In this document: one piece after another, positions 15,365-25,862 of the stretch | Layout: the number at the start of each line of letters is the position of its first letter | How positions within the stretch are numbered: the first letter of the stretch is position 1 | Assembly (NCBI GenBank): GCA_033819885.1 | Contig: JAQYUZ010000063.1 | Span: 1 to 64,000, forward strand | Direction: 5' to 3' | DNA length: 64,000 nucleotides | From: Microbotryomycetes sp. JL201 | Taxonomy: Eukaryota; Basidiomycota; Microbotryomycetes | The notes under the pieces: generated by a model | The model's database searches: none | The model's input: only the letters and a program-made list of their open reading frames with translations | Told to the model about the DNA's origin: nothing | Made by a program: the position numbers and the translations under genes

Positions 15365-16980
15365 CTAAGCGGACAGGCTTGCCATTTTTCGTGCTTTGAG
15401 AACGTCGACAAGCGCTTGCCGGTCGTCTGGTGACAGCTGGAGTCGTATCTCGACAGTTTCACAATCTCGCTCAGCTACTTCGACGGCATCGAGCATCGGA
15501 GGCCGCTTGCAATTGACAACAACTGCATGGGAAATGGTGTTCAGAGGTAAGCAGCCGGCTTTCGCAATTGGTGCTTCAGGCTGAAGTCTCACTTGAAGCA
15601 TTGTCTCGGGCAAAGGATATGCTAGCAATGTCCAGCAAACCAATCTCGAGCACTTGTTCCAAGCAATCCTCATCCTCATTGCCGCTGTACCTCGTCATGA
15701 TGATCGCCAATGTGTGCCGATTGAGCGCTACTGGCGCCTCGCCTTCTGCCGAAAATGGTTTCCCGGAGCTGCAGAGCTCGACGTGCGTCGCGGTGAAGGT
15801 TTTGAAGCTGGAACTGATTATCAGCTTGCCTCTAGGAGCGGTGAATAACCATGAAAGACCGACTGTTTTGGATCGGACCGAGATAAACTGTCGCAGATTT
15901 GGTGCGATGTCTACGTTGTCCCAGATGAAGCTCTCAACACCTTTGTGAGCAGCTAACAAAAGAGACTTGCAGCTTACTGGATCAAAGTCGGCGGTTTTGG
16001 CTGTACTCCATATATCTTGAAGTATCGTCCTCAATCCGTCGCTCTTGGCCGCGGTCCACAGATCGGTGTCGGCTGCTTTAAGCTTGGCTCGGCTGCTCTC
16101 GGTGCGAGATTTGCTCAGCACGTCTCTGCACCTGAAAGCCAGCTCGATAGCACGTTCCGTCACACCAAAATCTTCGGCTTCGCAAATCAATCGGCCCAAC
16201 TCTTTCATTCCGAGCACTTCCTCCCTGAGCAAGAGTTGTTTGTTCTTTGAATGATGGGTTATTCCGTAGTCGAGCACATCCAGAGCCTGGCAGGATCATG
16301 CGTCATCTCGAGCAACATTTCCAGGCTATCTGCGAAACTCACTTTTCGCTTGACGAAAGCGGCGACTTCACCCGCTTTGAGGAGAGCTGAGACGCTTTCA
16401 AACAGTGTATTCCCAACAGCTGTGCGGTCTGCTCCGGTAGACGGCTGTCAGTCGCTAGGTCGTTAGCTGGCTCTTGTGCCACCGTACCTTGCTCGGTAAT
16501 CGGTGCGCCAGAGTCACCTCCGTCTAGGTACATCTAGGGATCGTATAATCAAAAGATGAAGACTCGGTTCACGTTATCCAAAGCTCACCTTGACAGCTTG
16601 TAAAACAGAGCGAATGATTTGCTCCGTCGTCCTACGAGGCTCGGCTGCATTCTGATCGGCCCCATACAATTCAGTTAGGCTGGCGAGACTTTGTTGAAGC
16701 ATATGCTTCAAGAAGGCAGTGGTCTCCGTCATCTTGGCTCCCAGTAAAAGCAGAATGTCAGATTCCAGCGCGACTGGTTTCGCGACGTCGATTGATGACG
16801 AGGTCGAATTCTATACGACGGGGCTTATCAGTATCTTTGACACGTTTGTTGAGCTGACCAGGAGCAGACCTTGTCGTTCATAGCTTGCAGGACGGGTCGT
16901 AAGCGTTCGACAGCGTTTGTGAGCTCTGCATGCTTGTCACATGCCTCCAAGAGCGTCTGTATGGGCTCCTTGCTGAACAT
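15365..16980 (-). CDS. ARM-like helical protein, possible Red1/SYCP2-type N-terminal half
   Basis: Six exons join in phase: 16980-16870, 16810-16589, 16533-16488, 16428-16343, 16286-15593 and 15522-15365, giving 438 residues to a stop. The first about 270 residues are alpha-helical (IQTLLEACDKHAELTNAVER, MKELGRLICEAEDFGVTERA, LRTILQDIW). The rest is beta-rich (LSWLFTAPRGKLIISSS, TVEIRLQLSPDD). The helical-repeat-then-beta-domain order resembles the ARLD plus SLD arrangement of SYCP2/Red1. No sequence motif proves it. The stop at 15367 lies just before the acceptor at 15322 that opens the next reading frame, so an alternative donor (for example near 15409) could fuse the two into about 1,000 residues. 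Confidence 0.6.
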
Positions 16981-17472
16981 CTCGGGCTTGCGATAGGATT
17001 GAGTCACGATCGGGCGCGTCTGTCAGCTGGGCGCTGTGGCGGGAGACACAAAAAGGCTTGGAAGCTGCCTGCTGAAGTGACAAAATCAGACACAGCACAC
17101 GGTGGCTTCGCCATCAATCGCGCCTTTCATGGTAACCTTTCTTCACCCTGACGCAAAATTATTCTCAGACACGTGACTTTGAGAGGAGGCTCTGCATAGA
17201 ATTCAACCTTGAAATTCTCCACTATTGCTTGCATCTCCGAAAAGACGCGATCTTAGGTTTTTGTCTATCGGACGCGAGTTCGCGAGCGAAACGGCATCAC
17301 GTGCAACTCCGAGAGGCTCGCAGTCGGCGGCGAGCGCGTAATGACGACTCGATCGTCCGCTTTGCTTACTTTCCTCCAACTAATGCTCCACAGAGCTCGG
17401 TCTATCCTCACACCAGCAGTCACCTCCAAACCTTTGCTTTACGCACCTATCTGCTGCCCTCGATCTCGAGCA
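16981..17472. promoter_or_regulatory. divergent promoter region
   Basis: This 492-nt gap separates the divergent starts of the helical-repeat gene and the NTF2-like gene. A GACAG acceptor-like site just before 16980 could belong to a 5'UTR intron of the minus-strand gene. No named motif is seen. Confidence 0.35.
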
Positions 17473-18226
17473 ATGTCGTCAACGAGCAACGAATCCAAAC
17501 TCGCGCAGGGCGGAGAGACGGACCACGGCATTCAATTGCCCCAGGAGAGGGCTCAGCTTGTTCAGCATGTCATGGATGTGCGTCAGCGCTCAGATTCCCC
17601 TGCCATCAAGGCGTTGAATGACTCGAATCGAGTTGCAGCTATTCTCCTCGCGTCCATCGCTTGAAAGTCTGAAGAAATGGTGGTCTCCGAGTATGTAGCA
17701 TTTCAGTCGAGGCATGAACGTCTGTTGATCCTTTTTGATCTAGACGCCGTGTTCGAAGACCCGATTGCGATTGCCAAAGGTTTCGATCAAATTGCCCATC
17801 AATGGTTCGGCATGCCAAAGGTGAGGATGCGCATTCGAGCAAATCCGATTCCTCTCAGATTGACTTCGAGTGCGTGCAGGCTTTCCCCGAGTCCAAGACA
17901 CTCGCATGGAAAGTAACCAAGAACGAGGAGAGCGTGATCGAATAGTCAGTCGCGCTTGGACGACTTGAACGCAGAGACCTTGACCTACGGTTTCCCTTTA
18001 CAGCGAGCAACGTCAGCTGTACACTATCGCTGGCATCAAGACGACGAAAGAAATGGCTTCGCTCGTGCACATCGAGGTTGGGCCAGATAATAAGATAACT
18101 CGGCTCGAGGACAGGTGGAATGGCAATCCTCTCCCTGTCAATGCGATTGCCAAGAAACTGCGCGAGTTCAATGCATCATACTTTGTGCCAGCCATTGTCA
18201 GTGTGCCAAAGGAGGACCCCAAGTAG
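17473..18226 (+). CDS. NTF2-like/SnoaL-type fold protein, conserved in fungi
   Basis: Five exons join in phase: 17473-17577, 17639-17690, 17744-17820, 17880-17944 and 18004-18226, giving 173 residues. The pattern is that of small cone-shaped NTF2-like proteins: an N-terminal helix (ERAQLVQHVMDLF), the strand-turn AVFEDPIAIAKGFDQIAHQW, then beta strands (KTLAWKVTKNEE, QLYTIAGIKTTKEMASLVHI, ITRLEDRWNGNPLP). Fungal homologues of unknown function share the FEDP and EDRWNG motifs. Donors include canonical GTATGT and a GTCAGT. The start is the ATG giving MSSTSNESK; a longer upstream frame exists but is less family-like. No catalytic residues can be assigned. Confidence 0.8.
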
Positions 18227-18409
18227 AAGCTCTGTTCTTTGCCCTGAAATGAAAGTAATTTCCCGTCTCGGCATCCCATCTCGTGGCAGATTGACGTACG
18301 AAGGACAAACATGTATTTTCCAACATATAGACTCCAAACAGGTATCGAAACTGATTGTTACAAAGGGTATCGAGTGTGAAACAAACAAGCGCCGAGGATT
18401 GAAGGTCGG

Positions 18410-19350
18410 TCATGCTATCACACAACAGGTATTGGACTGCTTCTGGTACGGTTTGACTGCAGCTGTTTAATCCGGCGAGGTTATCGAGCAGGAAGGGGTG
18501 CAAAATTACTGATTGTCGAAACGTACCTCCATCATCGTCCGAGATGGCCAGCGGGCGTATGACGAGATGAACAATTGTTGGAAGTTCGGTAGAGGGTCGA
18601 ATGCCGTAGCCTGAAGCAAAGAAGCAATCAGTTCGAGGCCGCGCGCAAAGGTCTCGAAACTTGCTCTCGAGTATATTTTTGTCGTCCAAGAATCTGCCCA
18701 TGTACAGCCTGCGAAAGGTCAAACCATTCATTTCCATATCGGTGAGCAGATCACAACTCTTGGCGAGACTCACAACCGGAGTGATTCCGGCGACGGTGGC
18801 GACTCTGCTTGACCGCACCAATCTTGGAGAAATCACCGCATCAGACGGTTAATCCTGTTCAAAAAGGGCAAATGTGCTGCTCACCTGGTGGCCATGCTTG
18901 CCACACCGCCTGCTTGATCGTGTGCACCAGAGTTCCGGCTGCAACATGCCACTTCATGCGCTTGCCAGATACAAGCAACAATTCGATCAAAAGGACTTGT
19001 TTGGCGTCTTGATCTCCGACAAAGTGAGTTACTGTCGGTGACTGCATGACTGTTGAGAGCCGGTTGCTTTGCGTATGTGGCGCTCCAGCAGGTGCGTTCC
19101 CAAGTCCGTCGATGGGCTCGTTCAATGACGCCGGGAGCGGCAGAGCTGAAGTGTTCAAGTTCTTTTGTACGGGTCCCGGCGCGAACAGAGAGCCACGCCT
19201 GGTGTAGATGGCGCTGTCGCTCGGCTGTTCGAGAGCGTCGTGCTCGGACGCGGCCACAGCACCGCCGTCTGCGCCACTCGACGCCTTTGTGAACAGTGCT
19301 TGCTCAAGAGACATGGCCGAGGACATTGTCACCGATTCCGAAGCCGCCAT
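18410..19350 (-). CDS. UBL3/MUB-like membrane-anchored ubiquitin-fold protein
   Basis: Four exons join in phase: 19350-18885, 18822-18774, 18708-18527 and 18456-18410, giving 247 residues. About 95 N-terminal residues are low complexity. The ubiquitin-fold domain follows: VLLIELLLVSGKRMKWHV, VHTIKQAVWQAWPPGDW, PPSPESLRLLYMGRFLDD, then TELPTIVHLVIRPLA. The last exon, spliced after a GTACGT donor, ends in CCVIA. This gives a CaaX box (CVIA) preceded by a palmitoylatable cysteine, as in UBL3 and plant MUBs, which are prenylated and membrane-held rather than conjugated. The final exon is short and depends on one acceptor, but the CaaX ending strongly supports it. In-frame alternative starts are 9 and 13 residues further in. 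Confidence 0.82.
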
Positions 19351-19460
19351 TTGACGACGAGGAGTGCCGGTTCAAGGCAGAGACGTCTTCCGTCGCAGCC
19401 GCAGCCCCGCAGCAGGCTTTTGTGCCTTTCGCAGTCTTGAATCTTCTCATCCGACGCAAC

Positions 19461-20040
19461 ATGGTCGACACCCGACAGCTCGCAATCAAGACAGGTGTCG
19501 TCAATCGGTGCGTCAGATGTCGCGACAATGACAGCAAAGCATGGTTGACGTCGGTAGCTGGCTTGCGCTCACTGCAGGCTTGTCAAGGAAGTAAAGGCGT
19601 ACAAGCAAGAAGCACTCGCACAACAGAAGAAAGTCGAGCAAATGGAGATCAACAAGGAGGACGAGTACGAGGTCAAGCAGCAGGTGAGGCGGAAATGGCG
19701 TACACGGATGCATCGCGAAGCATTCGCCATCGTCACGGGGTACCTGACTGTCTGGCTTGACTTTGCATACAGCGGAGAGTGCACCAAGACAGCTTGCAAA
19801 TGATACCAGACTCTGAGAAGCGGTTACAAAAGGCACTTGCCGAGCTCGAGGAAGCAGTGGTCCGTCAACGTGCTCCTATAGTTGCGTTGCGTACCTGGAG
19901 TCTGACTATGGGTTTGCGACACCGTGCTCTGTTTTTACCTTCCCTGGAAGCAGGAGGACGCCGAGGATTCGCTCAAGGATGCACCAGAGCTCGCAGCTGC
20001 GCGAGACTCGTTGAAACTCGCTCAAGAAGGAATCCAATGA
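19461..20040 (+). CDS. RBL2: tubulin-binding cofactor A
   Basis: A chaperone that captures beta-tubulin during heterodimer assembly. Four exons join in phase: 19461-19507, 19578-19683, 19773-19859 and 19951-20040, giving 109 residues, the family size. Landmarks are LAIKTGVVNRLVKEVKAYKQ near the start, a helical middle (KVEQMEINKEDEYEVKQQRR), then MIPDSEKRLQKALAELEEAV and a C-terminal helix EDAEDSLKDAPEL. The three-helix bundle pattern is intact. The last intron could splice at 19951 or 19954 (one residue difference). Its start lies only 110 nt from the divergent UBL3-like gene. Confidence 0.92.
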
Positions 20041-20340
20041 TGCCGAGGACCTTTGCAGGATCATTTGCTGTCCTGGAAAAGTGTGATCAGGGCTTGGCCT
20101 GGTGGATGTCGCGCTTGAGGTCACGTGACAATTTGCCACTTACCTCCTGTCCTGTCACATGCAATCTGGTACGGCAAGTCCGGCATTTAAAATCTTTGCC
20201 CATACTTGGGCCTGGAAATGATGAGCCTTCGCGCGTGTTCTGCAGAGCTCGGCGATCGCCGCCGTCGTCGTCTGACAAAAACCGAACGAGACGCACTGCG
20301 CACTCGCTCCTTCGCCCCCTCCCGCACCCACAGCCACTCC

Positions 20341-21817
20341 ATGTCCACCGCAATGGCCAACGGCAGCACAAATGCGACCATGCAGCGTGCTGGCAAGCGT
20401 CAGCGGATCGTTACACTTGAAGATGTGTCGATGCACGCGCGACCGAACGATTGCTGGGTCGTGCACGACAACAAGGTGTACGATGTAAGTCGCGCCACCA
20501 TGGCATCCGTTGTCACCACCTCTTACTCTTGATGACAAGACCGGGATGAGTGCTGATGCCATGCTGTTGCGCCACATTCCTCGTCCTGACGCGTTCGCCG
20601 ACGCCGCGCCCTCTTGTCTCGCCAACGCAATCCTTCACATGCAGGTCTCGAAATTCGTCGAAGACCATCCAGGAGGTGATGACCTGATCTTGCAATACGC
20701 CGGCAAGGACATCACGAGCGCCATGGCCGACCCGATCGAGCATTCACACTCGGACTCGGCGTATGCACTCCTGCAAGAGTATCAGGTCGGCATTATCGGC
20801 GCGGAAGAGCGCATCACAAATGCAGACTTTGTCTACACGGACCACTTCAAGCCTCAAGACACGGACAACGACGACGACTGGCAGCGCAACCAGTTCCTCG
20901 ACTTGAACAAGCCGCTCGTCATGCAAATGTGGCGATCAGACTTCTCAAAAAGTTTCTACTTGCAACAGGTCCACCAGCCGAGGTGAGCTCTGTCGACTTC
21001 CCCATGGCAAGACGCGTACTGATTCACTCGATCTCGCAGGCACTTGCCACAACCGTGTCGCTTGTTTGGTCCGGCGTACCTTGAAATGTTTACCAGGACG
21101 CCATGGTACGTCGTACCCCTCGTGTGGGCGCCCATCACGACATACCTGTTCTATCTGTCGCTGCACCAGCAGATTGGCGTCGACTGGGGCACGTCTTTGA
21201 CGCGCACCACGATCTGCTTCCTGTTTGGCAACTTTGTGTGGACAGTGCTCGAGTACACGATGCATAGGTTCCTCTTCCACATGGATCACTATCTGCCCGA
21301 TCATCCCGCCGCTTTGACCCTGCACTTTCTCTTGCACGGCATTCACCACTACTTGCCGGTCAGTCTATCGCTGTACGTTCTCGAGACAGCCTCTGACTCA
21401 TTGATGACGCAGATGGATGGTCTGCGTCTTGTCATGCCGCCTTTGCTGTTTACTGTCTTGCAAGCGCCATTCACTAAGCTCGCCCACATTCTGTTCCCGT
21501 CGTATATTGCCAATGGCATCATTGCCGGCGCTTTTACTTTTTATATTGGCTACGATATGGCTCACGTGAGTCTTTCGCTTAGCGAGCCCTTGGCAATCTC
21601 CCAAACTTTGAGAGACTGACACGCGTTTCGATTGCTCGTCTAGTACTTTTTCCATCACGCCGCCCTGCCTGCGTTCCTCCGTCCGCAAAAGTCTTACCAC
21701 ATGGAGCACCACTACAAGGAGCCCAACCTCGGTTTTGGCGTGACATCACCGATCTGGGATTGGATCTTCGACACCGAGCTTGTCAGTCGACCAAAGTCGG
21801 GCAAGGTGGCACAATAA
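20341..21817 (+). CDS. SCS7: fatty acid (ceramide) 2-hydroxylase with cytochrome b5 domain
   Basis: Hydroxylates the alpha carbon of very-long-chain fatty acids of sphingolipids in the ER. Five exons join in phase: 20341-20484, 20645-20982, 21040-21358, 21413-21565 and 21644-21817, giving 375 residues, as in yeast Scs7. The N-terminal cytochrome b5 domain has NDCWVVHDNKVYD and the haem motif HPGGDD, with a second histidine in HSHSDSAY. The C-terminal di-iron domain carries the histidine boxes HRFLFHMDHYLPDH, HGIHHY, YFFHHAALP and YHMEHHYKEPNLGFG between hydrophobic helices. Intron 3 uses GTCAGT. An in-frame ATG at 20206 exists upstream; 20341 gives the usual N-terminus. Confidence 0.95.
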
Positions 21818-22218
21818 GGGCCCGTCATTCGTTCACATAGAGAAACACACCTTACATGCTTAATCACTACTGTTTGTTGTAGGAAAGTTCACACACCCTA
21901 ATACTTTTGCTAATGAATCATCGCTTCTTACTCTGACGGTACTTCGGCTCCTCATTTCGCACTGTCGCGCTTGTCAGTGCATCGCCTCACAGTCAGAGAA
22001 GCGCACATGAACTTTTCAGGGTTTTCGAATTGGCGCTGTCTTGCCATATTCTTCGCCGTCATTCCGTGTTCAAGACCAAGGGCATCACTGTTCGTGGCCA
22101 CTCTTTGTGAGCCTCACGCTCAGTAGATCGCGTGTTCATAGGCTAACACGACACGGAAACAGGATTTTGGACAATACATATCAAGCTAGATTGCTCCATC
22201 TGGACAGATCCAATAGCT
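21818..22218. other. intergenic stretch between convergent genes
   Basis: The 3' regions of SCS7 (plus) and the unidentified minus-strand gene. It holds terminators only. No conserved coding or RNA feature is recognised. Confidence 0.45.
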
Positions 22219-23615
22219 TCATGCTTGTTGCCACTTTGAGCGCAACTGTTCAGTCGAGATGTTGTATCGTCCCGTTTGACGCAAAGACATGGCGGCGTGT
22301 GGTGCCCGCAAGTACATATCTGCGAAATCATCGGCTTTAAGAGGGCCACGACCATTTGCATGTAAACCGAGACCTGATTCAGAAACTAAGAGCGTGCGGC
22401 GGCCGGTCGGGGCTGGTATTATGTCCATGACCGCTTTCATGGACATGTAGTACAAATGTGTTTTTGCAAAGGTGAAAAGCACGTTGAACACTTCGGCGTC
22501 GATTTCGCCGTTCTTCGCCTTTTCGACCCAGAATTCCAACGGCACTGGATCTGCGCCATCTTGTTGAGCGTAACGATATGCAGCGACCGCAGCTTGGCAC
22601 CATGTGTATAAGTAGTTGTACGTTTCCTGAAGCAGCTCTGGCCTGTTTCAGCACAGTCAGCAGGGTCGACAGAATCCCATTGTTTTGGCTGTCGCTTAAT
22701 TCTTACGTCATTGTATGATGCTCCCCTCCGGCCGCCTTCACTAAATCTATCACACGTTCTCTTTCATGCTGTTTTTTGAAAGTCGATGTTAGGACAACGC
22801 GCTGCCAGGAATCTCTATTGTACGCCGCCTTGTACAGCGTGTCGTTGAACAGTTCGGACGGTGTTAGGAAAGGAGCTTGAGAGGTCTCAGTCCGACGATG
22901 AGACGGTCGATGCATCGAAACAGCTCGAGGAAAGCAGGGTGAACGACCCCCGTCTTCAATCTCCGCGGTCCCGCGGTCCTCTCCAGTGAGCTCCTCAATA
23001 GCTCGGCGAAGACTTGCGAGTAGGGGGAATGAGGTATTGAGACAACGGGACCTATCATCTTGACCGCCTTGTGATTCGTGCACAGCCGGAGGATTCAGAC
23101 GGGAAAACTTGTGCCCGACTGGCAGATTGTCAGACCCAAAAGTTGCAATATCGCATACCGGCGAAACGATTTGACGGTACAGGAAGTCTGACTTCAATCA
23201 AGTCTGGACGCCATCATGTTTTGGTGTTACGTGGTAACTTTGAAGCGCTCGAGACATCTCTAGAACTGGGTCAGCGTTTCGCGGAACACCAGGTTTTGCG
23301 GCATATTCAATCTGTAGAACGGCGCCAATCATACATGCCAGACCTGAGCGACTTGCTCGACGGCGTACATGGCAGTCGTGCGTTCGAGGCGATTGTTCTC
23401 GCCTAGCTCAACTCTTGTAGCGGGAAATGGATCACCATTTTCGCTCGCCTGGTCCCATCGTCACTGTCATCAACGAGTACCTGATTGCATCAGTCTCAAC
23501 ATGCTCTCGAAGGAGCAAAAGCACTTTCTGCATGTGAGCGCAATGCGCAGCTTGGTCTTTCGGCTTCGGTGTATAGCACCGAAGTGTTCCTGAGCGCCAG
23601 CGCAGCCAAAAACAT
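22219..23615 (-). CDS. unidentified multi-exon protein
   Basis: The best-supported coding parts are an exon of about 22655-22219 and one ending at 22707. They join across a GTAAGA intron, with TMT reading into PELLQETYNYLYTWCQAA. The joined text is helical: DTLYKAAYNRDSWQRVVLTS, KKQHERERVIDLVKAAGGEH, EFWVEKAKNGEIDAEVFNVL. Further upstream, LGENNRLERTTAMYAVEQVA at about 23330-23410 and the frame from the ATG at 23615 (MFLAALALRNTSVLYTEAER) look like earlier exons, but I could not close the phases. Long helical arrays of this kind occur in nucleoporins and vesicle-coat scaffolds; that is only an impression. The gene may be damaged or simply intron-rich. Gene boundaries are approximate. Confidence 0.4.
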
Positions 23616-23801
23616 CAAATTGTCGTCTTATAAAGACACGACGATTAACGATTGCGTGCCACCTGTGCCCCGATTATACCTCCGGAAAATGATTTGCGAT
23701 TTTGATCAGCGTTCGTAAAGCGCGAGAGCAATAGCCGTCCATAGATAACATCAATTGATTACAACAACATCCTGACGTGTGAGTTGAGAATAGTGTCGAC
23801 G

Positions 23802-24602
23802 CTATTGTGCTTGTTGCTGCGCCTTCTTTTTCAGCCGCGCTTCCATCTCCAAGAAAGCCCTAGAGAGAGAGAACATTGCTTCGTTATTATACAGCCAGTA
23901 TAGATGACTGTCGAGGGCATTACCTCAGGGCAGGGTCGAGCGTTGACCTCGTGCGCTCCAATTCCTTTTCCGCCTTTCGTTTAGCCTCTTCGGTCGTCTT
24001 TGCCGTTCCAGCCTCGCTGACGTGCCCTTCTGAAGGGTCCCAATCGCCAAAGACATCCACTGGCCAACCGACTGGAGCTCTTTCCCAGTCTGCGTCACCA
24101 CGCTCGTGTCTGAGCTTGTCGAGCACTTTTGATTTTGCTTGCGTAACAAGGACATGGTACGTTTCGACGCTGTCAAGGTAGATATCGTATACGCAAGTCG
24201 CGCACCCTGATTGACAACATTCTGTATAAAAGACGTTCAATCGCAATCACTCGCGGGCTAAGCGACCCTGAGCTGACCTTCGGGTCCAGGAGGTTGTGGC
24301 TTGACCGGCAAAGTGACGCCCATATAAGTCGCCTGACTACTACTCGGGGTGGAATTGCCACCTGTTGCATCTGCTCGTGTTGCCGTCACGTTTGTCGCAG
24401 TTCGCGGACCGGTTTGAGCGACGGGCGTCTGCATCGAGCTCGAAGACGGCAGCGTCGCGAGTGTGTCGAATGTGTCTTTGTCTGACGTTGAAATTGGCCA
24501 TCGTCGCGGGTCATGCTGCGGCGTGGATGCGAGGCGGAGCGGACGGCGGCGGGTGACCCAGCGACGACCGAATGACGAGGAAGACAGCTGCAGACGGTTC
24601 AT
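23802..24602 (-). CDS. oxidoreductase-like (OXLD1-type) protein, probably mitochondrial
   Basis: Three exons join in phase: 24602-24278, 24221-23924 and 23859-23802, giving 226 residues. The short cysteine-rich Oxidored-like motif is formed across intron 1: PGPEECCQSGCATCVYDIYL, the N-terminal metal- or redox-type core of this family (PF09791). The first about 40 residues are rich in Arg and Ser with no acids (SSSSFGRRWVTRRRPLRLAS), typical of a mitochondrial presequence. The C-terminus is a charged helix (FLEMEARLKKKAQQQAQ). Molecular function in fungi is not established. WERAPVGWPVDVFGDWDPSE in the middle is typical of fungal members. Confidence 0.85.
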
Positions 24603-24640
24603 TGAACATTGCGCGTAGACAAGCTCTGAGAACCCTTGTG

Positions 24641-24661
24641 CAGGCAGGCAGGCAGGCAGGC
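24641..24661. repeat. (CAGG)n tetranucleotide microsatellite
   Basis: Five tandem CAGG units, just upstream of the start of the OXLD1-like gene on the minus strand, in its 5' region. Confidence 0.8.
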
Positions 24662-24881
24662 CGCAAACGATCTGGGATCAGGGGAATTAGGCAAGAGGGC
24701 AAGAGCCAAGGTGGCGTCAAGAAGAGAATTCGATACAACAAATTTGCGCGCGAACGCAGTAACACAGCGCGGAAGCACTACAATCCTAAACTTGAACCGG
24801 GATCTCGGGGTTGCGGATCGTCTGGCTTGGCATTGTCTGGTAACAAATGTTTTAGTACCAAGCCTGGGCTTTGTATCTCAC

Positions 24882-25613
24882 TCACGCACAAGAGATGCGT
24901 CCCGCCGGTAAGAAAAACAGTGCGATGAGACTTCCGCCGCGCACAGCAGGGAAATGATGCGAGCCGGGGCCGGGGCAAGTCCAACCGCTGTGGCGCCATC
25001 CGTTTAGTCCCTCAAGCTCAGGCTGCTCTCCCGAGACTGGGATGACCATGTTGACCTCTCCATACGGATGAGCGTGATATTGCCCGTGTAGAGGATCGAG
25101 CGTTGGCTTCTTCGAGTCCATGTAGACTGCCGTGATCGAGAACCAGCTCAAGTCTTCGGATGGAGACCGCAGGCGCGATCGACGATAGTGTGGACCGTCG
25201 ATCTGCCATGTTAGATGCCAACCGAGGAGAAAGCGCGGATTGAGAGAAGTCTGCCATGAGTGTCGAGCCAGGAGTGCTGCTGAACCGCACAATTCGAACT
25301 GACCTCGATGTTGGCCAGCCAGCCCTGCAGTGCATTGTCATGAGCGCATGCAGACGGTGCTCGAGCTTCAATCTTACCTCTTGCAGCCCAATCTTGGACA
25401 GTCGAGCCAGCTGAATGCAGCAAGGGCGGGCCTTGAGCTCGGGCCTCGGCAGCGCGAGCGCGAGCGTCTCACCTCGTCGTAGTACTTGGTGCCTGGCGCA
25501 TGTTCCTTGTTGAGCTTGAGCTCTAGTTGCTTGCCCGGAGTCAAATCCTTGATTGTCGCGAGAAACTCTTGCGCTACGGCGACGAGTTGGTCTTCGGCCG
25601 AAGCGCTCTTCAT
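24882..25613 (-). CDS. 4-hydroxylaminobenzoate lyase-like (DUF4863) protein
   Basis: Bacterial PnbB converts 4-hydroxylaminobenzoate to protocatechuate and ammonium in nitrobenzoate catabolism. Four exons join in phase: 25613-25473, 25410-25378 (33 nt), 25324-25304 (21 nt) and 25202-24882, giving 171 residues. Order: LARLSKIGLQEGWLANIEID across the short exons, PHYRRSRL, SWFSITAVYMDSKKPTLD, the histidine motif GQYHAHPYGEVNMV, NGWRHSGWTCP, GSHHFPAVRGG and LIALFFLPAGRIS at the end. These match the whole length of the family. The fungal substrate is unknown. Its divergent neighbour is a flavin monooxygenase. Intron 3 uses GTCAGT. Confidence 0.88.
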
Positions 25614-25862
25614 GGCAGCAACACTGTCGTCAAAAGAAGCGCGGTGTTGGTGAGCGATTTACACCGTCCCAGTCCCTGTTGAACGTTGAGCCGGGATGAC
25701 AAAGATGGTGCGAGCTGACGAAGCAACGAGTTGCTTGGCAAAATGTTGAGGCGAGCCCCACATCGGGCCGATTGCGTGCCGGGTGTTGCTTGACGCACTG
25801 CTCACACACCATCGTACAAACCTTTACCTTCAACAAACCGGACCGCGATCGTCTAACCGACG
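25614..25862. promoter_or_regulatory. shared divergent promoter of lyase-like and monooxygenase genes
   Basis: A 249-nt gap between the two head-to-head starts. Such spacing allows joint control. I see no recognised operator; the gap is CT-rich on one strand. Confidence 0.45.

Noticed and set aside
19779-20420. 213-codon plus-strand frame between TBCA and SCS7
   Set aside because: It runs through the last TBCA intron and exon in another frame and into the SCS7 leader; no protein features.
23627-23636. TATA-like TTTATAAG upstream of the ATG at 23615 (minus strand)
   Set aside because: Too close to the start codon to be a normal TATA box, and the gene model there is itself uncertain.
24641-24661. 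CAGG repeat as a target-site or mobile-element scar
   Set aside because: A simple perfect tetranucleotide repeat with no flanking element; microsatellite slippage explains it.
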